DNA of 16,591 bases from Phycisphaerales bacterium UBA2266 (GCA_002347125.1 DDXG01000258.1:1-16591); one strand, 5' to 3'. Positions 7,241 through 15,416 are shown, counted from the stretch's first letter. Made by a program: numbers and translations. The notes: generated by a model not told the origin, from the sequence alone.

Positions 7241-10200
7241 CTACCGCCCGGCAACCAGCCCCAGCTTCACCGCCAGCAGCGTCGGCTCCACAATGTGGAT
7301 GTTGTTCAGCAGCGGCTCAGTATACTTGATATCCCCGTACAGTGCACCCCCGAAATGGTGCTCCTGGCCCACGTGGTTGTTCCAGTCCACCCCCTCCGTC
7401 AGAAAGCCCATATCCCCATGATGGTGCCTGGCGGCCGCACGCAGAATCGTCAGCCCCCACAGCCGATACCGCTCGTCCCCCGTGTCGCTGTACGCCTCCA
7501 GATATGCCAGCGCCGCCTCGGCGTTCTCCCACATGTACGATGTGTCCCAACTGTCCTCCATGTACAGAAGCCCCTTCGTCGCCACGCCGTTGCGATCCTC
7601 GTTCATCTTGAACCGGTCCAGCCCGGCCAGGCACTTCTCGTAAGCGAACCGCTCCATCGCCTCGTCCTTGAGCAGCCTGCCCGCCTGCCGCAACACGCGA
7701 AACGCCACCGAATACGCCACGTTCTCGTGTCGGTCATACGTATCGTGGTTGATGCTCCCGAAGATCCCACCCGCCTTCATGAACACATCCACCTTCCGCC
7801 GAATCCTGTCGCGGCAGTCCCCCAGTCCCCGCTGCGTCAGGCCGACCCACAACTGAATGATGAACAACCCGTCCGCGCTGCCCTCGAACAGGATGTCATT
7901 ATCCCCGTAGGCGTTCTTCGGATAGGCCTTGCCGCTGCGCTCGCTTCGCCGCGGGAACCACCCGTTCGGCGCCATTTCCAGATTGTCGTCGATCCACTTC
8001 GCGTTCTTGATGGCTGCCTCGTAGGTCTTCGCCCGCCGCGCCTCATCCACCGCATCACCAAACAAGAGCAACTGATAGGCGATCTTCGCCATCGACCCGG
8101 CGCAGAACCAGTTGTTCTTGTGCTGATAGTTCAGACAGAACGTATCCGTCGTCGTCTCCCGATAGCCGGTGATAAACCCCGTCTCCCAATCGATGAACCC
8201 TTCCGTCAGCACATGGTCCAGCACCGCCGTCGCCTTCGCACAGATATCCTCATCGCCCACATACCGCCCAAACTCGAACATCTCATGAGCCCCACCCACC
8301 GCGTTCGCCGCCCAGCCCGGTCCCTCCAGGTTCCCGAAATCGTGCCACCCCATCACGTTGCCCTCGCAGTCGACGAAACTGCTCTTACAAAAAAGATGCC
8401 CCTTTCGGGGCATCAGTGTGCTGATCGCGAATCTCACCGAGTCGCGGGCCGACTCGATGATGGAGTATTTCGGATCCTCCGGCAAGTAGAACGCCCCGCT
8501 GACCTCCTGCAGCAGGATGTAATCCAGCCCGAACATATAGGCCTTGATCGCCTTCTCATTGGTCCCGACGATCTCCACCGTCAACTTGTGCTCGCCCTCG
8601 GTCAACTCCACCACCCCCATGTCCATCTCCCCGGTTGGCACCACCCCATTGTTGTACAGGTCAATGGGGCCGCCCAACTTGCGGCCATCCAGGTGCAACT
8701 GCACAATCCCGTAGTCCACCGCCCTCGTCAGGTTCATCTTCAGCCGATACGCGGCCGTCTTGCCAACCGGAACCGCCAGCTCCAGCTTGTCGCCGACCTT
8801 GCCCTGCGTCCACCACAGATGCGCCTGCCCGCTCCAGTCCTCCCCGAAATTCGTCATATCCTGCACCGTCGTCCCCCCGCCCGTCCTCGACAGAACCTTG
8901 AGCTTCTCGCCTTCCAGGGCCCCCTTGACCGTCTTGACCACAATCGGCTCCCAATAGCCCTTGCGCTGCGCGACCGGGGCGGCCTCATACGCATCCGCCT
9001 GCCCGGCCGCCTGATACCAGTACGGTATCGCCGCATACAGCGTCGGCCGGGAATTGGGATAGTACTTTTCAATCGCCGCCTCGAATGACCGCTGGAACGG
9101 CACGTTGTCCGTGATATGCCAGCGGTTCACCGACACGTGCCCCCGGTTGCCCATGCTGATGGTCTGATTGTGGTAGCAGTTCTCGAATAATTGCGGATTG
9201 CACCACGCATAACCGAAATAGTCCTCCGAGCCCGTCCCGAACGTCGAGGGAAACTTCTCGTCGTCGACGAAGAACTTCTCATCCCCCTCGCCCCACCAGC
9301 CGCCCCGAGGATTCCACACGTGCAGCATCACCCCGCAGAACCGCCCCCGCCCCTCGGTCTTCAGCATCGTCCAGTCAATCGCCCGCCGCGCCTCATCGGC
9401 CGGCAAGAACGCATCCCGGTGCCATTTCGCATGAAACCGTCCCAGCGTCTCAATGGGCTTGGTCACCGGTGCATGCGAAATACGGAATCGCACGTTGCGA
9501 GACTGTTGGCCGTCGTTGCCGACCTTAATCACCGCGCCGTCCTTAAAGGGCATGTACCAGTTGCTGTAGAACCCGTCCTCCGTCACACCCAGGGGCAAGG
9601 ACTTGTACCGATTCGCTCCCGCGGCGGTCCCGAAGAAATCCCCCAGCGGCGCCCACACGCTCGGTGTATCCTGGCCGTCCCAGGCGATACTCAACGTCAA
9701 TTCCCGCAGCACATCCCGCGCCTGTTCCTCATCATCCGGCAACTCCAGATTCACGGACATCCGGGTAATCGCACGTGTGCCCTCGATCGCCATCGTCACC
9801 GTCTCGCCGGGTCCGACCGGCAGGTCACTGCGAATGCTGCTTCGACCGCCGGCTTGGCCACCGGCCTGGCCACCGCGTCCTCCCGTCGGGCGTTGCCCGC
9901 AGTTGGCCAGAGTCTCAGCGGCTTTGGCCAAAGCCGCCGTCTCTTCGTCACTGAGTTTCATCGAGAAGGTCGGCAGCTTCGTTCCCTTGGGATAGGTCGT
10001 ATAGGTGAAATGGTAATATGCGCCCCAGTCGCCCTCGCCGGTAATCTTGCAGGATTTCTGGAACGGGATGGGCACGTAGTTGTTCTGCCCCTGCGCCGTC
10101 ATGTGAACCAGCGACTCATGTACGAATGGGGCGTTCTTGCGGTTGAACCAGCCGATGAAAGGCAGGTCAATCGCCGGCTCCGAGGCCCCGTCGAGATACA

Positions 10201-10564
10201 CCTTCACGTGCCCGTCCTTCGCCAGGGCCGACCACGTTCGCCAGATCACCCCCGGCCCCTCGATCTCCGCGAAGACCTGGACGTTTCCTTCCTTGCGGAT
10301 AATTCCATTGCCATCCCCGTTCGCCGACCAGTTGATATACCCGCCGGCCGTCTCATCGTACCTGCTGGCCCGGTCATAGCTGGACCATTGTTGACATTTC
10401 TCGCCCTCGGCCGGCAGGACCGCCAAGTGCTCCATATCCGTCAGCCGTCCGATCAAGTCCAGGTATGTCAGCGATTCGGCCCCCCGAACCTCACCGCCGG
10501 CCATACTCAGCAACACCAGCCCCCAAGTCACCATGCCCGCGCCAACCATCCAGCCTCTCTTCAT
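7241..10564 (-). CDS. Exported GH172 (DUF2961) protein fused to a helical-barrel-like C-terminal domain
   Basis: An 1107-residue protein with a signal peptide (GWMVGAGMVTWGLVLLSMAGG, cleaved near residue 28). Residues about 30-540 are DUF2961/GH172: the jelly-roll motif IEGPGVIWRTW (101-111), WWGEGDEKFFVDDEKFPS (423-440) and GTGSEDYFGYAW (443-454). E426 and E447 are 21 residues apart, the same spacing as the two catalytic glutamates I recall for the GH172 difructose dianhydride enzyme. Known members act on alpha-fructofuranosides or D-arabinofuranosides. Residues about 540-688 form a second beta domain. Residues about 690-1107 look alpha-helical, with W- and D-rich turns resembling six-hairpin glycosidases, and are not part of ordinary DUF2961 proteins. 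A Gly/Gln-rich linker lies at 228-242. An AAAGGA site 7 nt upstream supports the ATG at 10564. It is the first of the large carbohydrate genes in transcription order. Confidence 0.87.
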   Translation of the reverse strand: MKRGWMVGAGMVTWGLVLLSMAGGEVRGAESLTYLDLIGRLTDMEHLAVLPAEGEKCQQWSSYDRASRYDETAGGYINWSANGDGNGIIRKEGNVQVFAEIEGPGVIWRTWSALAKDGHVKVYLDGASEPAIDLPFIGWFNRKNAPFVHESLVHMTAQGQNNYVPIPFQKSCKITGEGDWGAYYHFTYTTYPKGTKLPTFSMKLSDEETAALAKAAETLANCGQRPTGGRGGQAGGQAGGRSSIRSDLPVGPGETVTMAIEGTRAITRMSVNLELPDDEEQARDVLRELTLSIAWDGQDTPSVWAPLGDFFGTAAGANRYKSLPLGVTEDGFYSNWYMPFKDGAVIKVGNDGQQSRNVRFRISHAPVTKPIETLGRFHAKWHRDAFLPADEARRAIDWTMLKTEGRGRFCGVMLHVWNPRGGWWGEGDEKFFVDDEKFPSTFGTGSEDYFGYAWCNPQLFENCYHNQTISMGNRGHVSVNRWHITDNVPFQRSFEAAIEKYYPNSRPTLYAAIPYWYQAAGQADAYEAAPVAQRKGYWEPIVVKTVKGALEGEKLKVLSRTGGGTTVQDMTNFGEDWSGQAHLWWTQGKVGDKLELAVPVGKTAAYRLKMNLTRAVDYGIVQLHLDGRKLGGPIDLYNNGVVPTGEMDMGVVELTEGEHKLTVEIVGTNEKAIKAYMFGLDYILLQEVSGAFYLPEDPKYSIIESARDSVRFAISTLMPRKGHLFCKSSFVDCEGNVMGWHDFGNLEGPGWAANAVGGAHEMFEFGRYVGDEDICAKATAVLDHVLTEGFIDWETGFITGYRETTTDTFCLNYQHKNNWFCAGSMAKIAYQLLLFGDAVDEARRAKTYEAAIKNAKWIDDNLEMAPNGWFPRRSERSGKAYPKNAYGDNDILFEGSADGLFIIQLWVGLTQRGLGDCRDRIRRKVDVFMKAGGIFGSINHDTYDRHENVAYSVAFRVLRQAGRLLKDEAMERFAYEKCLAGLDRFKMNEDRNGVATKGLLYMEDSWDTSYMWENAEAALAYLEAYSDTGDERYRLWGLTILRAAARHHHGDMGFLTEGVDWNNHVGQEHHFGGALYGDIKYTEPLLNNIHIVEPTLLAVKLGLVAGR

Positions 10565-10642
10565 CGTCCAATCCTTTCAAGCAAGGCAAGATTCACACCA
10601 CCATGCACCGTGCGTTATGAGTCGTGAGTCATTCTAATAGAA

Positions 10643-10700
10643 CCGGCCCGCCGTCGCCAGTGCGTTTTTCACCTCAAACACACCACCGACAGCGGGCCGG
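10643..10700. other. Long-range inverted repeat upstream of the GH172 gene
   Basis: The 14-nt arms at 10643-10656 (starting CCGGCCCGC) and 10687-10700 (ending GCGGGCCGG) pair with a single mismatch or G-U position around a 30-nt loop. The element lies in the 264-bp gap between the coiled-coil gene stop and the GH172 start, about 80 bp before the latter. No clear U-run follows on the minus strand. It could be a leader structure for GH172 or a weak terminator for the upstream gene. The rest of the gap shows no gene or clear promoter. Confidence 0.5.
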
Positions 10701-10828
10701 CTTCAATGCTTCAGATACTCATCCGATCAGCGGCTTTTCGCCCGGCAAGAGACGCTTTCCGGACAACGCCGTTGACCCGCGGACTACCGCGGCGGGTTGT
10801 CGCCGGTGCTCCTCTGCCCGGCCCCGCG

Positions 10829-11494
10829 CTAGCCACGGACCCGTCGTGCACCTTCGGGAACGGCAATCGCACCCGGCTCGCGGTCTTGGGTCGCCGCCTG
10901 AGCAACCAGCGCTTCCAGCGCAGCGGCCGCCTTCGGCGCGTTCTCTTCCTTGGCAACCGCTATGATCCGCTGCAACTCGCGGGCCGTCCCGATTCGCTCC
11001 GGACGCGGCGCCTGGAACTTCGCCAACTCCGTCTCAATCGCCGTTATCGCCGCCGTCTGGGCCTCGCGCCGCTTCGTCATCTCTTCGCGGAGCTTCGTGC
11101 GCTCCTCCTCGCTCATCTCGCGCATATTGGCCATCGTCCGCCCTTCCGGCTGCGACTCGATCACCGCCTTGAGCTTGCCGATCTGCTCCTGCATGGCCGC
11201 GATGGCCTTCAACTGCTCCTCACGGCTCAGACGAACCCCGAAGCCGCCCCGCATCCCGGCACGCTGCGCATCGCCCGCCTCCCCCATCCGACCGCGCATC
11301 TGCTCGCGGAACTGGGCCCGCTCCTCCTCGCTCATGTTCTGCCAGCGCTCACGCATCTGGGTCCGTTGCTCCTCCGACATATTGCCGAAGCCGCCGGCCG
11401 GGCCGCCCTGTCCGGCCTCGCGCTGACCCATCGCCGCAAAGGCCACGGCCACCACAAACGCCGCCGCTACCATCAGTACTAACTTCCGCCTCAT
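10829..11494 (-). CDS. Small exported coiled-coil protein with MSEE repeats
   Basis: A 221-residue protein with a signal peptide (RKLVLMVAAAFVVAVAFAAMG, about residues 2-22). A Gly-rich stretch is followed by highly charged, Glu/Arg/Met/Gln-rich helices. A 15-residue unit MSEE(Q/E)R-x(2)-x-RE recurs at 39-53 and 54-68, and a third related copy starts at 128. Residues 90-160 and 170-200 are predicted long helices. Composition recalls periplasmic Spy/CpxP-like chaperones and similar planctomycete proteins, but no decisive motif (such as LTxxQ) is seen, so no function is assigned. GGAGG 8 nt before the ATG at 11494 fixes the start; an in-frame TTG further up would place that site inside the gene. 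It is flanked by the PEP-CTERM and GH172 genes. Confidence 0.75.
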   Translation of the reverse strand: MRRKLVLMVAAAFVVAVAFAAMGQREAGQGGPAGGFGNMSEEQRTQMRERWQNMSEEERAQFREQMRGRMGEAGDAQRAGMRGGFGVRLSREEQLKAIAAMQEQIGKLKAVIESQPEGRTMANMREMSEEERTKLREEMTKRREAQTAAITAIETELAKFQAPRPERIGTARELQRIIAVAKEENAPKAAAALEALVAQAATQDREPGAIAVPEGARRVRG

Positions 11495-11826
11495 GACTGT
11501 GTCCTCCAAGACAAAAACAGTGATACGTTTGACCCATCAGACGGGCATAATCCACGTCCTGAACGCGCAAAACCCCTTCATCCACACCCTTCTCACGACG
11601 GTACAGACGCACCACCTGCGCCCTTTATTGCCCCAATTCCAAGGAATTACACAGGCCCGGCCTTGCCCCCTCCCATCGGGCCTCCTCATGCACCCTCACC
11701 GGCCCTGCGCAAAGAAAAAGCCGGCTCAACACCGGCGTTTTCTCATATTCCGCTCTTCAAGCCCGCGCCTGAAGACATTGCTCAAGATCGTCGCTCACGC
11801 GGCTGTGTGTGATGGACCGAGCCGGA
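11495..11826. other. 332-bp intergenic region between PEP-CTERM and coiled-coil genes
   Basis: No gene is supported here. It holds the PEP-CTERM terminator (11715-11741), a second G/C inverted repeat (GGCCCG at 11654-11659, CGGGCC at 11677-11682, 17-nt loop) and a small symmetric site AATTCC-AA-GGAATT (11635-11648) that could be an operator. The coiled-coil gene should have its own promoter between the terminator and 11494, but I could not pick convincing -35/-10 boxes. Confidence 0.5.
11715..11741 (-). terminator. Intrinsic terminator of the PEP-CTERM gene
   Basis: Read on the minus strand, GCCGG, a 7-nt loop (TGTTGAG) and CCGGC are followed directly by TTTTT. Flanking A and T runs extend the stem past one mismatch. 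It lies about 85 bp past the PEP-CTERM stop. The A-run on the other side would let it work in both directions. It separates the PEP-CTERM gene from the coiled-coil gene. Confidence 0.8.
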
Positions 11827-12414
11827 TCAGCCTCGGCGACGCAGCAAAGCCAGACCGCCCAGACCCAGCAACCCAAGCGTCGCCGGCTCCGGAACGCAGT
11901 TGGCCACAAGGTTGTCAACCGCAAGCTCCTGCCCGCCGATCGAGAACTGGTTGATCAGTCCGATCACGAACAGTCCGCCCTGCGAACCTGTTCCAACCAC
12001 AAAAACCTGCGCCCCCCCGATCAACGCGTACTGGACCTCCGAGAAATCCTGGATCACCCGCTGATCACCGTTGACCGAAAGATTCAGAGAACCGCCCATA
12101 TCCCCGAACATAATGGCCATACCGTCAATCGTCGTCCCGAAATCGATGTTCAGGTTCACATTATTGAGCATCAACTCGTTGCCGCTGCCGCCAGCCGCCC
12201 CCCCGTTAGTCACACTCACATTTCCACTACTCGTCCCACCGCCACCCAGAACAAACTCCTGAACGGTCACAACCACGCCACCCGTCGTAAAACTGTCGCC
12301 GACGATGTAGCTCGAACCCAGCGTCAGATCGTCACACGTGACTGTTACGGCCGAAGCCCCACCTACCGCGCACAACACCACTGCCGCAGCAACCGCAATC
12401 CTGAGATTCCGCAT
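11827..12414 (-). CDS. PEP-CTERM sorting domain protein
   Basis: A 195-residue exported protein. Its signal peptide (RIAVAAAVVLCAVGGASA, cleaved near residue 22) precedes a Gly/Val/Asn/Thr-rich body predicted to be all beta. The C-terminus has the sorting signal VPEP (174-177), a hydrophobic helix (ATLGLLGLGGLALL) and a terminal RRRG. Such proteins are exported, processed by an exosortase at the PEP motif and released or anchored in the matrix; the exosortase is not in this window. Cysteines at 27 and 173 may pair. The body matches no family I can name. AAGGAGGAG a few nucleotides before the ATG at 12414 is a very strong ribosome-binding site. It is monocistronic, with its own promoter and terminator. 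Confidence 0.9.
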   Translation of the reverse strand: MRNLRIAVAAAVVLCAVGGASAVTVTCDDLTLGSSYIVGDSFTTGGVVVTVQEFVLGGGGTSSGNVSVTNGGAAGGSGNELMLNNVNLNIDFGTTIDGMAIMFGDMGGSLNLSVNGDQRVIQDFSEVQYALIGGAQVFVVGTGSQGGLFVIGLINQFSIGGQELAVDNLVANCVPEPATLGLLGLGGLALLRRRG

Positions 12415-12468
12415 GAGCGACTCCTCCTTACATATTACTAGAGTCCATTTTCATCACACACAACCTAC

Positions 12469-12478
12469 CAAGTACTTG
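12469..12478. promoter_or_regulatory. 10-bp palindrome at the predicted start of transcription
   Basis: CAAGTACTTG is a perfect palindrome beginning a couple of bases downstream of the -10 box, so it overlaps the expected +1. That is where a repressor operator is often placed. No regulator is known here and a 10-bp palindrome can occur by chance. Confidence 0.3.
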
Positions 12479-12479
12479 T

Positions 12480-12508
12480 ATTCTGAACGAAAACGCCAGA
12501 CGTGTCAA
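12480..12508 (-). promoter_or_regulatory. Sigma70-type promoter of the PEP-CTERM gene
   Basis: On the minus strand a perfect -35 TTGACA (12503-12508) is followed after exactly 17 nt by CAGAAT (12480-12485), which matches the -10 consensus at 4 of 6 positions. It lies about 65 bp upstream of the ATG and is preceded by A-tracts. This is the clearest promoter in the window. Confidence 0.65.
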
Positions 12509-12706
12509 GCCCGGCGCCCCGTTTTTTTCACTTTTTTTTCACAACCCGCGAGGATTTCTTCCCTATTTTGACATCCCAGTCCGCCAGAAGTTTCCCATTT
12601 TCCCACGGCGTTGCCTGCAAAACCCCGAAAACAGCTCAAAAACGCCACTGGGGCCCGACAAGACCCACCCAGATACGGCTCAGCCGGCCACCGCCCTGCC
12701 CTCCCA

Positions 12707-13510
12707 TCACCCGCCCAGAGCCGCCCGGACATCTCCCAGGAAACTCGAAATTGCCTCCTTCATAGCCCCCGGATCCCCGATATTCTGCTCAATCATGCTC
12801 ACGACCTTGGATCCGATAATAACGCCGTCAGCCCCCGCGCGGGCCACCGCCACCGCATGTTCCGGCCGGCTGATCCCGAATCCCACGCAGATAGGCACAT
12901 CGGTCAGCCGCTTCAGCCGGCTCACCAGTCCTTCGACCTGCCCGGAAAGCTCATCGCGGCTGCCCGTTACACCCAGCACGGACACCGTGTACACAAACCC
13001 TGTCGTGGCCGCCGCAATCCGTGCCATCCGCTGCTCGGCCGTATTCGGTGTTACCATGAACACCGTATCCAGACCGGCCGCCCTCGCCGGACCAGCCACC
13101 TCATCGGCGTCGTCGATGCTCAAGTCCGCCACGAGGATGCTGTTGACCCCCGCCGCATGGGCATCGGCACAGAACTGCTCCACCCCATACTGATAGACCA
13201 GGTTGTAGTACATCAGAAGCCCTATCGGAACATCCTTGTACGCCTTGACCCGCCCGATAAACTCCAGCGCCCTGGCCACCGTCATCCCCGCCCGCATCGC
13301 CCGGATGCCCGCCTTCTGGATCGTCGGCCCATCCGCAATCGGGTCCGAGAACGCGATTCCAAGCTCCAGCACATCCGCCCCGGCATCCACAGCCGCCCTC
13401 ACCACGCCAAGGCTCGTCTCGCAATCCGGGTCCCCGATCACGAAGAAGGGTATCATCGCCGCGCGACCCTCGCGCCGCAGTTGGCCAAAAACCTCACGAT
13501 AACTCTTCAT
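12707..13510 (-). CDS. trpA: Tryptophan synthase alpha chain
   Basis: A 267-residue cytoplasmic TIM barrel of normal length that splits indole-3-glycerol phosphate to indole and glyceraldehyde 3-phosphate and passes indole to TrpB. The catalytic pair is intact: E49 in VLELGIAFSDP and D60 in IADGPTIQ, at the same numbering as E. coli. GVTGSR (159-164) and the phosphate-binding loops VGFGISRPEHA and GVIIGSKVV near the C-terminus are present. The ATG at 13510 starts 21 bp after the trpB stop, so the two are surely co-transcribed; the ribosome-binding site is weak. It is the last trp gene, after which no strong terminator was seen. Confidence 0.97.
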   Translation of the reverse strand: MKSYREVFGQLRREGRAAMIPFFVIGDPDCETSLGVVRAAVDAGADVLELGIAFSDPIADGPTIQKAGIRAMRAGMTVARALEFIGRVKAYKDVPIGLLMYYNLVYQYGVEQFCADAHAAGVNSILVADLSIDDADEVAGPARAAGLDTVFMVTPNTAEQRMARIAAATTGFVYTVSVLGVTGSRDELSGQVEGLVSRLKRLTDVPICVGFGISRPEHAVAVARAGADGVIIGSKVVSMIEQNIGDPGAMKEAISSFLGDVRAALGG

Positions 13511-13531
13511 AGCCTGCTCGTTCTCCGGTTG

Positions 13532-14719
13532 TTATGCCTGCCCCAAGTTATCACGCCTGCACTTCTCGACAATCCCAACATCCTTATCCCCTCGCCCCGA
13601 CAGATTCACCACCACGACCGTATCGCCGTCCAATTGCCCCTTCAGATCGATCACGTACGCCAACGCATGCGAACTCTCCAGCGCCGGCAGTATCCCCTCC
13701 AGCTTCGCCAGTCTCTCGAACGCATCCAGCACCATCTCATCCCCAGCCGCCACATACTGTGCCCGCCCGGCATCCTTCAAGTAGCAGTGCTCCGGCCCAA
13801 CCGCCGGGTAGTCCAGGCCCGCGCTGACGCTCTCGGTTTCATTGACCTGTCCCTCCTCATCCTGCAACAGATAAGCCTTGGCCCCGTGCAGGACGCCCAC
13901 GCGCCCGGCCACCAGCGTCGCCGCGTGACGGCCCTGCGCCAGGCTCCGTCCACCGGCCTCGACCCCGACGAGCTTGACGGCCTCGTCGGCGATAAAACCG
14001 CTGAACATCCCGATCGCGTTGCTGCCGCCTCCGACACAGGCGACCACCACGTCGGGCAGCCGCCCACATTGCTCCAGAGACTGCCGCCGCGTCTCGGTCC
14101 CGATGCAACTCTGGAAGTGCCGGACAATCGTGGGATACGGATGCGGCCCGCACGCCGACCCGAACAAGTAGAACGTATCCGTCACATACCCCGTCCAGTA
14201 TCGAAGCGCATCATTGATCGCGTCCTTCAGCGTCCCGGTTCCCCCTTCGACCCCAATCACCTGTGCCCCGTGCAGCCGCATCTTGTGTACATTGACGCTC
14301 TGGCGTTCGATGTCCGTCACGCCCATGAAGATCTTCGTCTCCATCCCCAGCAGCGCGCCGACCATCGCCGTCGCCAGACCGTGCTGGCCGGCCCCGGTCT
14401 CGGCAATCAGCTTCGTCTTGCCCATGTACTTCGCCAGCAGCCCCTGGCCCAGAGTGTTATTGACCTTGTGGGCCCCGCCGTGCAGGCAGTCCTCCCGCTT
14501 GAGATACACCTGGAATCCGACGTGTTCGCTCAGCCGTTTCGCGTGATACAACGGGCTCGGCCGGCCGGCGTAATCCCGCAGCAACCGACCCAGCTCCGCG
14601 ACGAACCGCTCATCCTCATGGAACTGATAGAACGCCGCCTCCAATTCCTCCAGCACCGGTATCAGCACCTCCGGCACATAGAAACCCCCGAAATCACCGA
14701 ATCTGCCCCTGTTCTTCAT
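13532..14719 (-). CDS. trpB: Tryptophan synthase beta chain
   Basis: A 395-residue PLP enzyme close to the usual 397 that condenses indole with serine to give tryptophan in complex with TrpA. K85 in GGAHKVNN forms the Schiff base; E107 in AETGAGQHG is the catalytic glutamate; GGGSN (230-234) binds the PLP phosphate; SGRGDKD (374-380) is the C-terminal signature. This is the TrpB1 type that partners TrpA. The ATG at 14719 is chosen because family homology begins here and it starts just 8 bp past the trpF stop; the open frame continues 32 codons upstream only by overlapping trpF. An AGGA site lies 6 nt upstream. Confidence 0.97.
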   Translation of the reverse strand: MKNRGRFGDFGGFYVPEVLIPVLEELEAAFYQFHEDERFVAELGRLLRDYAGRPSPLYHAKRLSEHVGFQVYLKREDCLHGGAHKVNNTLGQGLLAKYMGKTKLIAETGAGQHGLATAMVGALLGMETKIFMGVTDIERQSVNVHKMRLHGAQVIGVEGGTGTLKDAINDALRYWTGYVTDTFYLFGSACGPHPYPTIVRHFQSCIGTETRRQSLEQCGRLPDVVVACVGGGSNAIGMFSGFIADEAVKLVGVEAGGRSLAQGRHAATLVAGRVGVLHGAKAYLLQDEEGQVNETESVSAGLDYPAVGPEHCYLKDAGRAQYVAAGDEMVLDAFERLAKLEGILPALESSHALAYVIDLKGQLDGDTVVVVNLSGRGDKDVGIVEKCRRDNLGQA

Positions 14720-14727
14720 CGCTGGTC

Positions 14728-15351
14728 CTATCCTCGGAATTCTCTGATGTTGTCGAAAAGCGCCTGCATCTTCTTGTAGTCCTTCTTGCCCGGCGACGAC
14801 TCGATCCCGCTGCATGCGTCGATCCCGTAGACCCCCACTCGCACCGCCTCGGCGGCGTTCTCCGGCGTGATGCCCCCGGCCAGGAACACCCGTCTAGCCG
14901 AATGGCCCACGATATTCCAGTCAAACGCCCGTCCCGTGCCGCCATACCGGCCCGGATCAAAAGCGTCGAACAGAACCGCGTCCGTTCGATAGTCCTCCGC
15001 CCGTGCGATATCCGCCGGCCCTTTCACGCGAAATGCCTTCATCGTCTTGACGTTCACCCCCAGGAACGTGTCGCAGAACTCCACGCTCTCATCCCCGTGC
15101 AACTGCACCCAGTCGAGCAGGCAACGTGTCACGACATCGTGAATCTTCGACGCCGTTGCATTGACGAAAACGCCCGCAATATCCACAAAAGCCGGCAGCC
15201 GCGAAATGATATCGATCGCCTGTTCCATCTCCAGATACCGGGGGCTCTCGGGGACGAAATTGAACCCGAGCAGGTCGGCCCCCATATCAACGGCCGCCAT
15301 CGCGTCCTCGTAACTCGTGATCCCGCAGATCTTAACCTTGACAATCAACAT
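14728..15351 (-). CDS. trpF: Phosphoribosylanthranilate isomerase
   Basis: A 207-residue TIM barrel for the third step of tryptophan synthesis, the Amadori rearrangement of phosphoribosylanthranilate. Conserved motifs: VKICGIT (6-12) with catalytic C9, VQLHGDE (82-88), LFDAFDPGRYGGTG (127-140) with catalytic D129, and FLAGGITPENA (156-166) with the phosphate site GIDACSGIESSPGKKD (176-191). The ATG at 15351 gives the family N-terminus; an upstream extension would run through repeat-derived sequence. No clear Shine-Dalgarno is seen (GTGGGT only). trpB starts 8 bp downstream of its stop. The usual trpC is not between trpD and trpF here. Confidence 0.96.
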   Translation of the reverse strand: MLIVKVKICGITSYEDAMAAVDMGADLLGFNFVPESPRYLEMEQAIDIISRLPAFVDIAGVFVNATASKIHDVVTRCLLDWVQLHGDESVEFCDTFLGVNVKTMKAFRVKGPADIARAEDYRTDAVLFDAFDPGRYGGTGRAFDWNIVGHSARRVFLAGGITPENAAEAVRVGVYGIDACSGIESSPGKKDYKKMQALFDNIREFRG

Positions 15352-15382
15352 ACCCACATCAAATATCAAATGGCAAAAATCA

Positions 15383-15411
15383 AATATACATGGCAAAGTG
15401 CATAGAGCCAA
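15383..15411 (-). promoter_or_regulatory. Possible promoter for trpFBA
   Basis: On the minus strand TTGGCT (15406-15411) and TATATT (15383-15388) are 17 nt apart. The -10 matches consensus at 5 of 6 positions, the -35 only at 3 of 6. The position, about 35 bp before the trpF ATG, fits, but the region is A/T-rich repeat DNA where such boxes arise by chance. Confidence 0.3.
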
Positions 15412-15416
15412 GCGTC

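Larger units (their letters stand above)
12415..12706. other. 292-bp region between trpA and the PEP-CTERM gene
   Basis: No gene is seen. The trpA-proximal half has homopolymer A/T runs and G/C blocks, including CCCC and GGGGTTTT separated by 22 nt, which could be a poor trpA terminator on the minus strand. The half near 12480-12508 holds the PEP-CTERM promoter. Two long runs of T on the plus strand (about 12531-12540) lie just upstream of the -35 box and read as A-tracts, possibly an UP element. Confidence 0.45.

Noticed and set aside
5958..10627. Several long plus-strand open frames (about 480-600 codons) opposite the GH116 and GH172 genes
   Set aside because: They are antisense to well-supported genes, rich in Arg, Pro and His as expected for G+C-rich shadows, and show no recognisable domains.
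12611..14779. A plus-strand open frame of 722 codons across trpA and trpB
   Set aside because: trpA and trpB on the other strand have complete catalytic motifs; the plus frame has shadow composition and no motifs.
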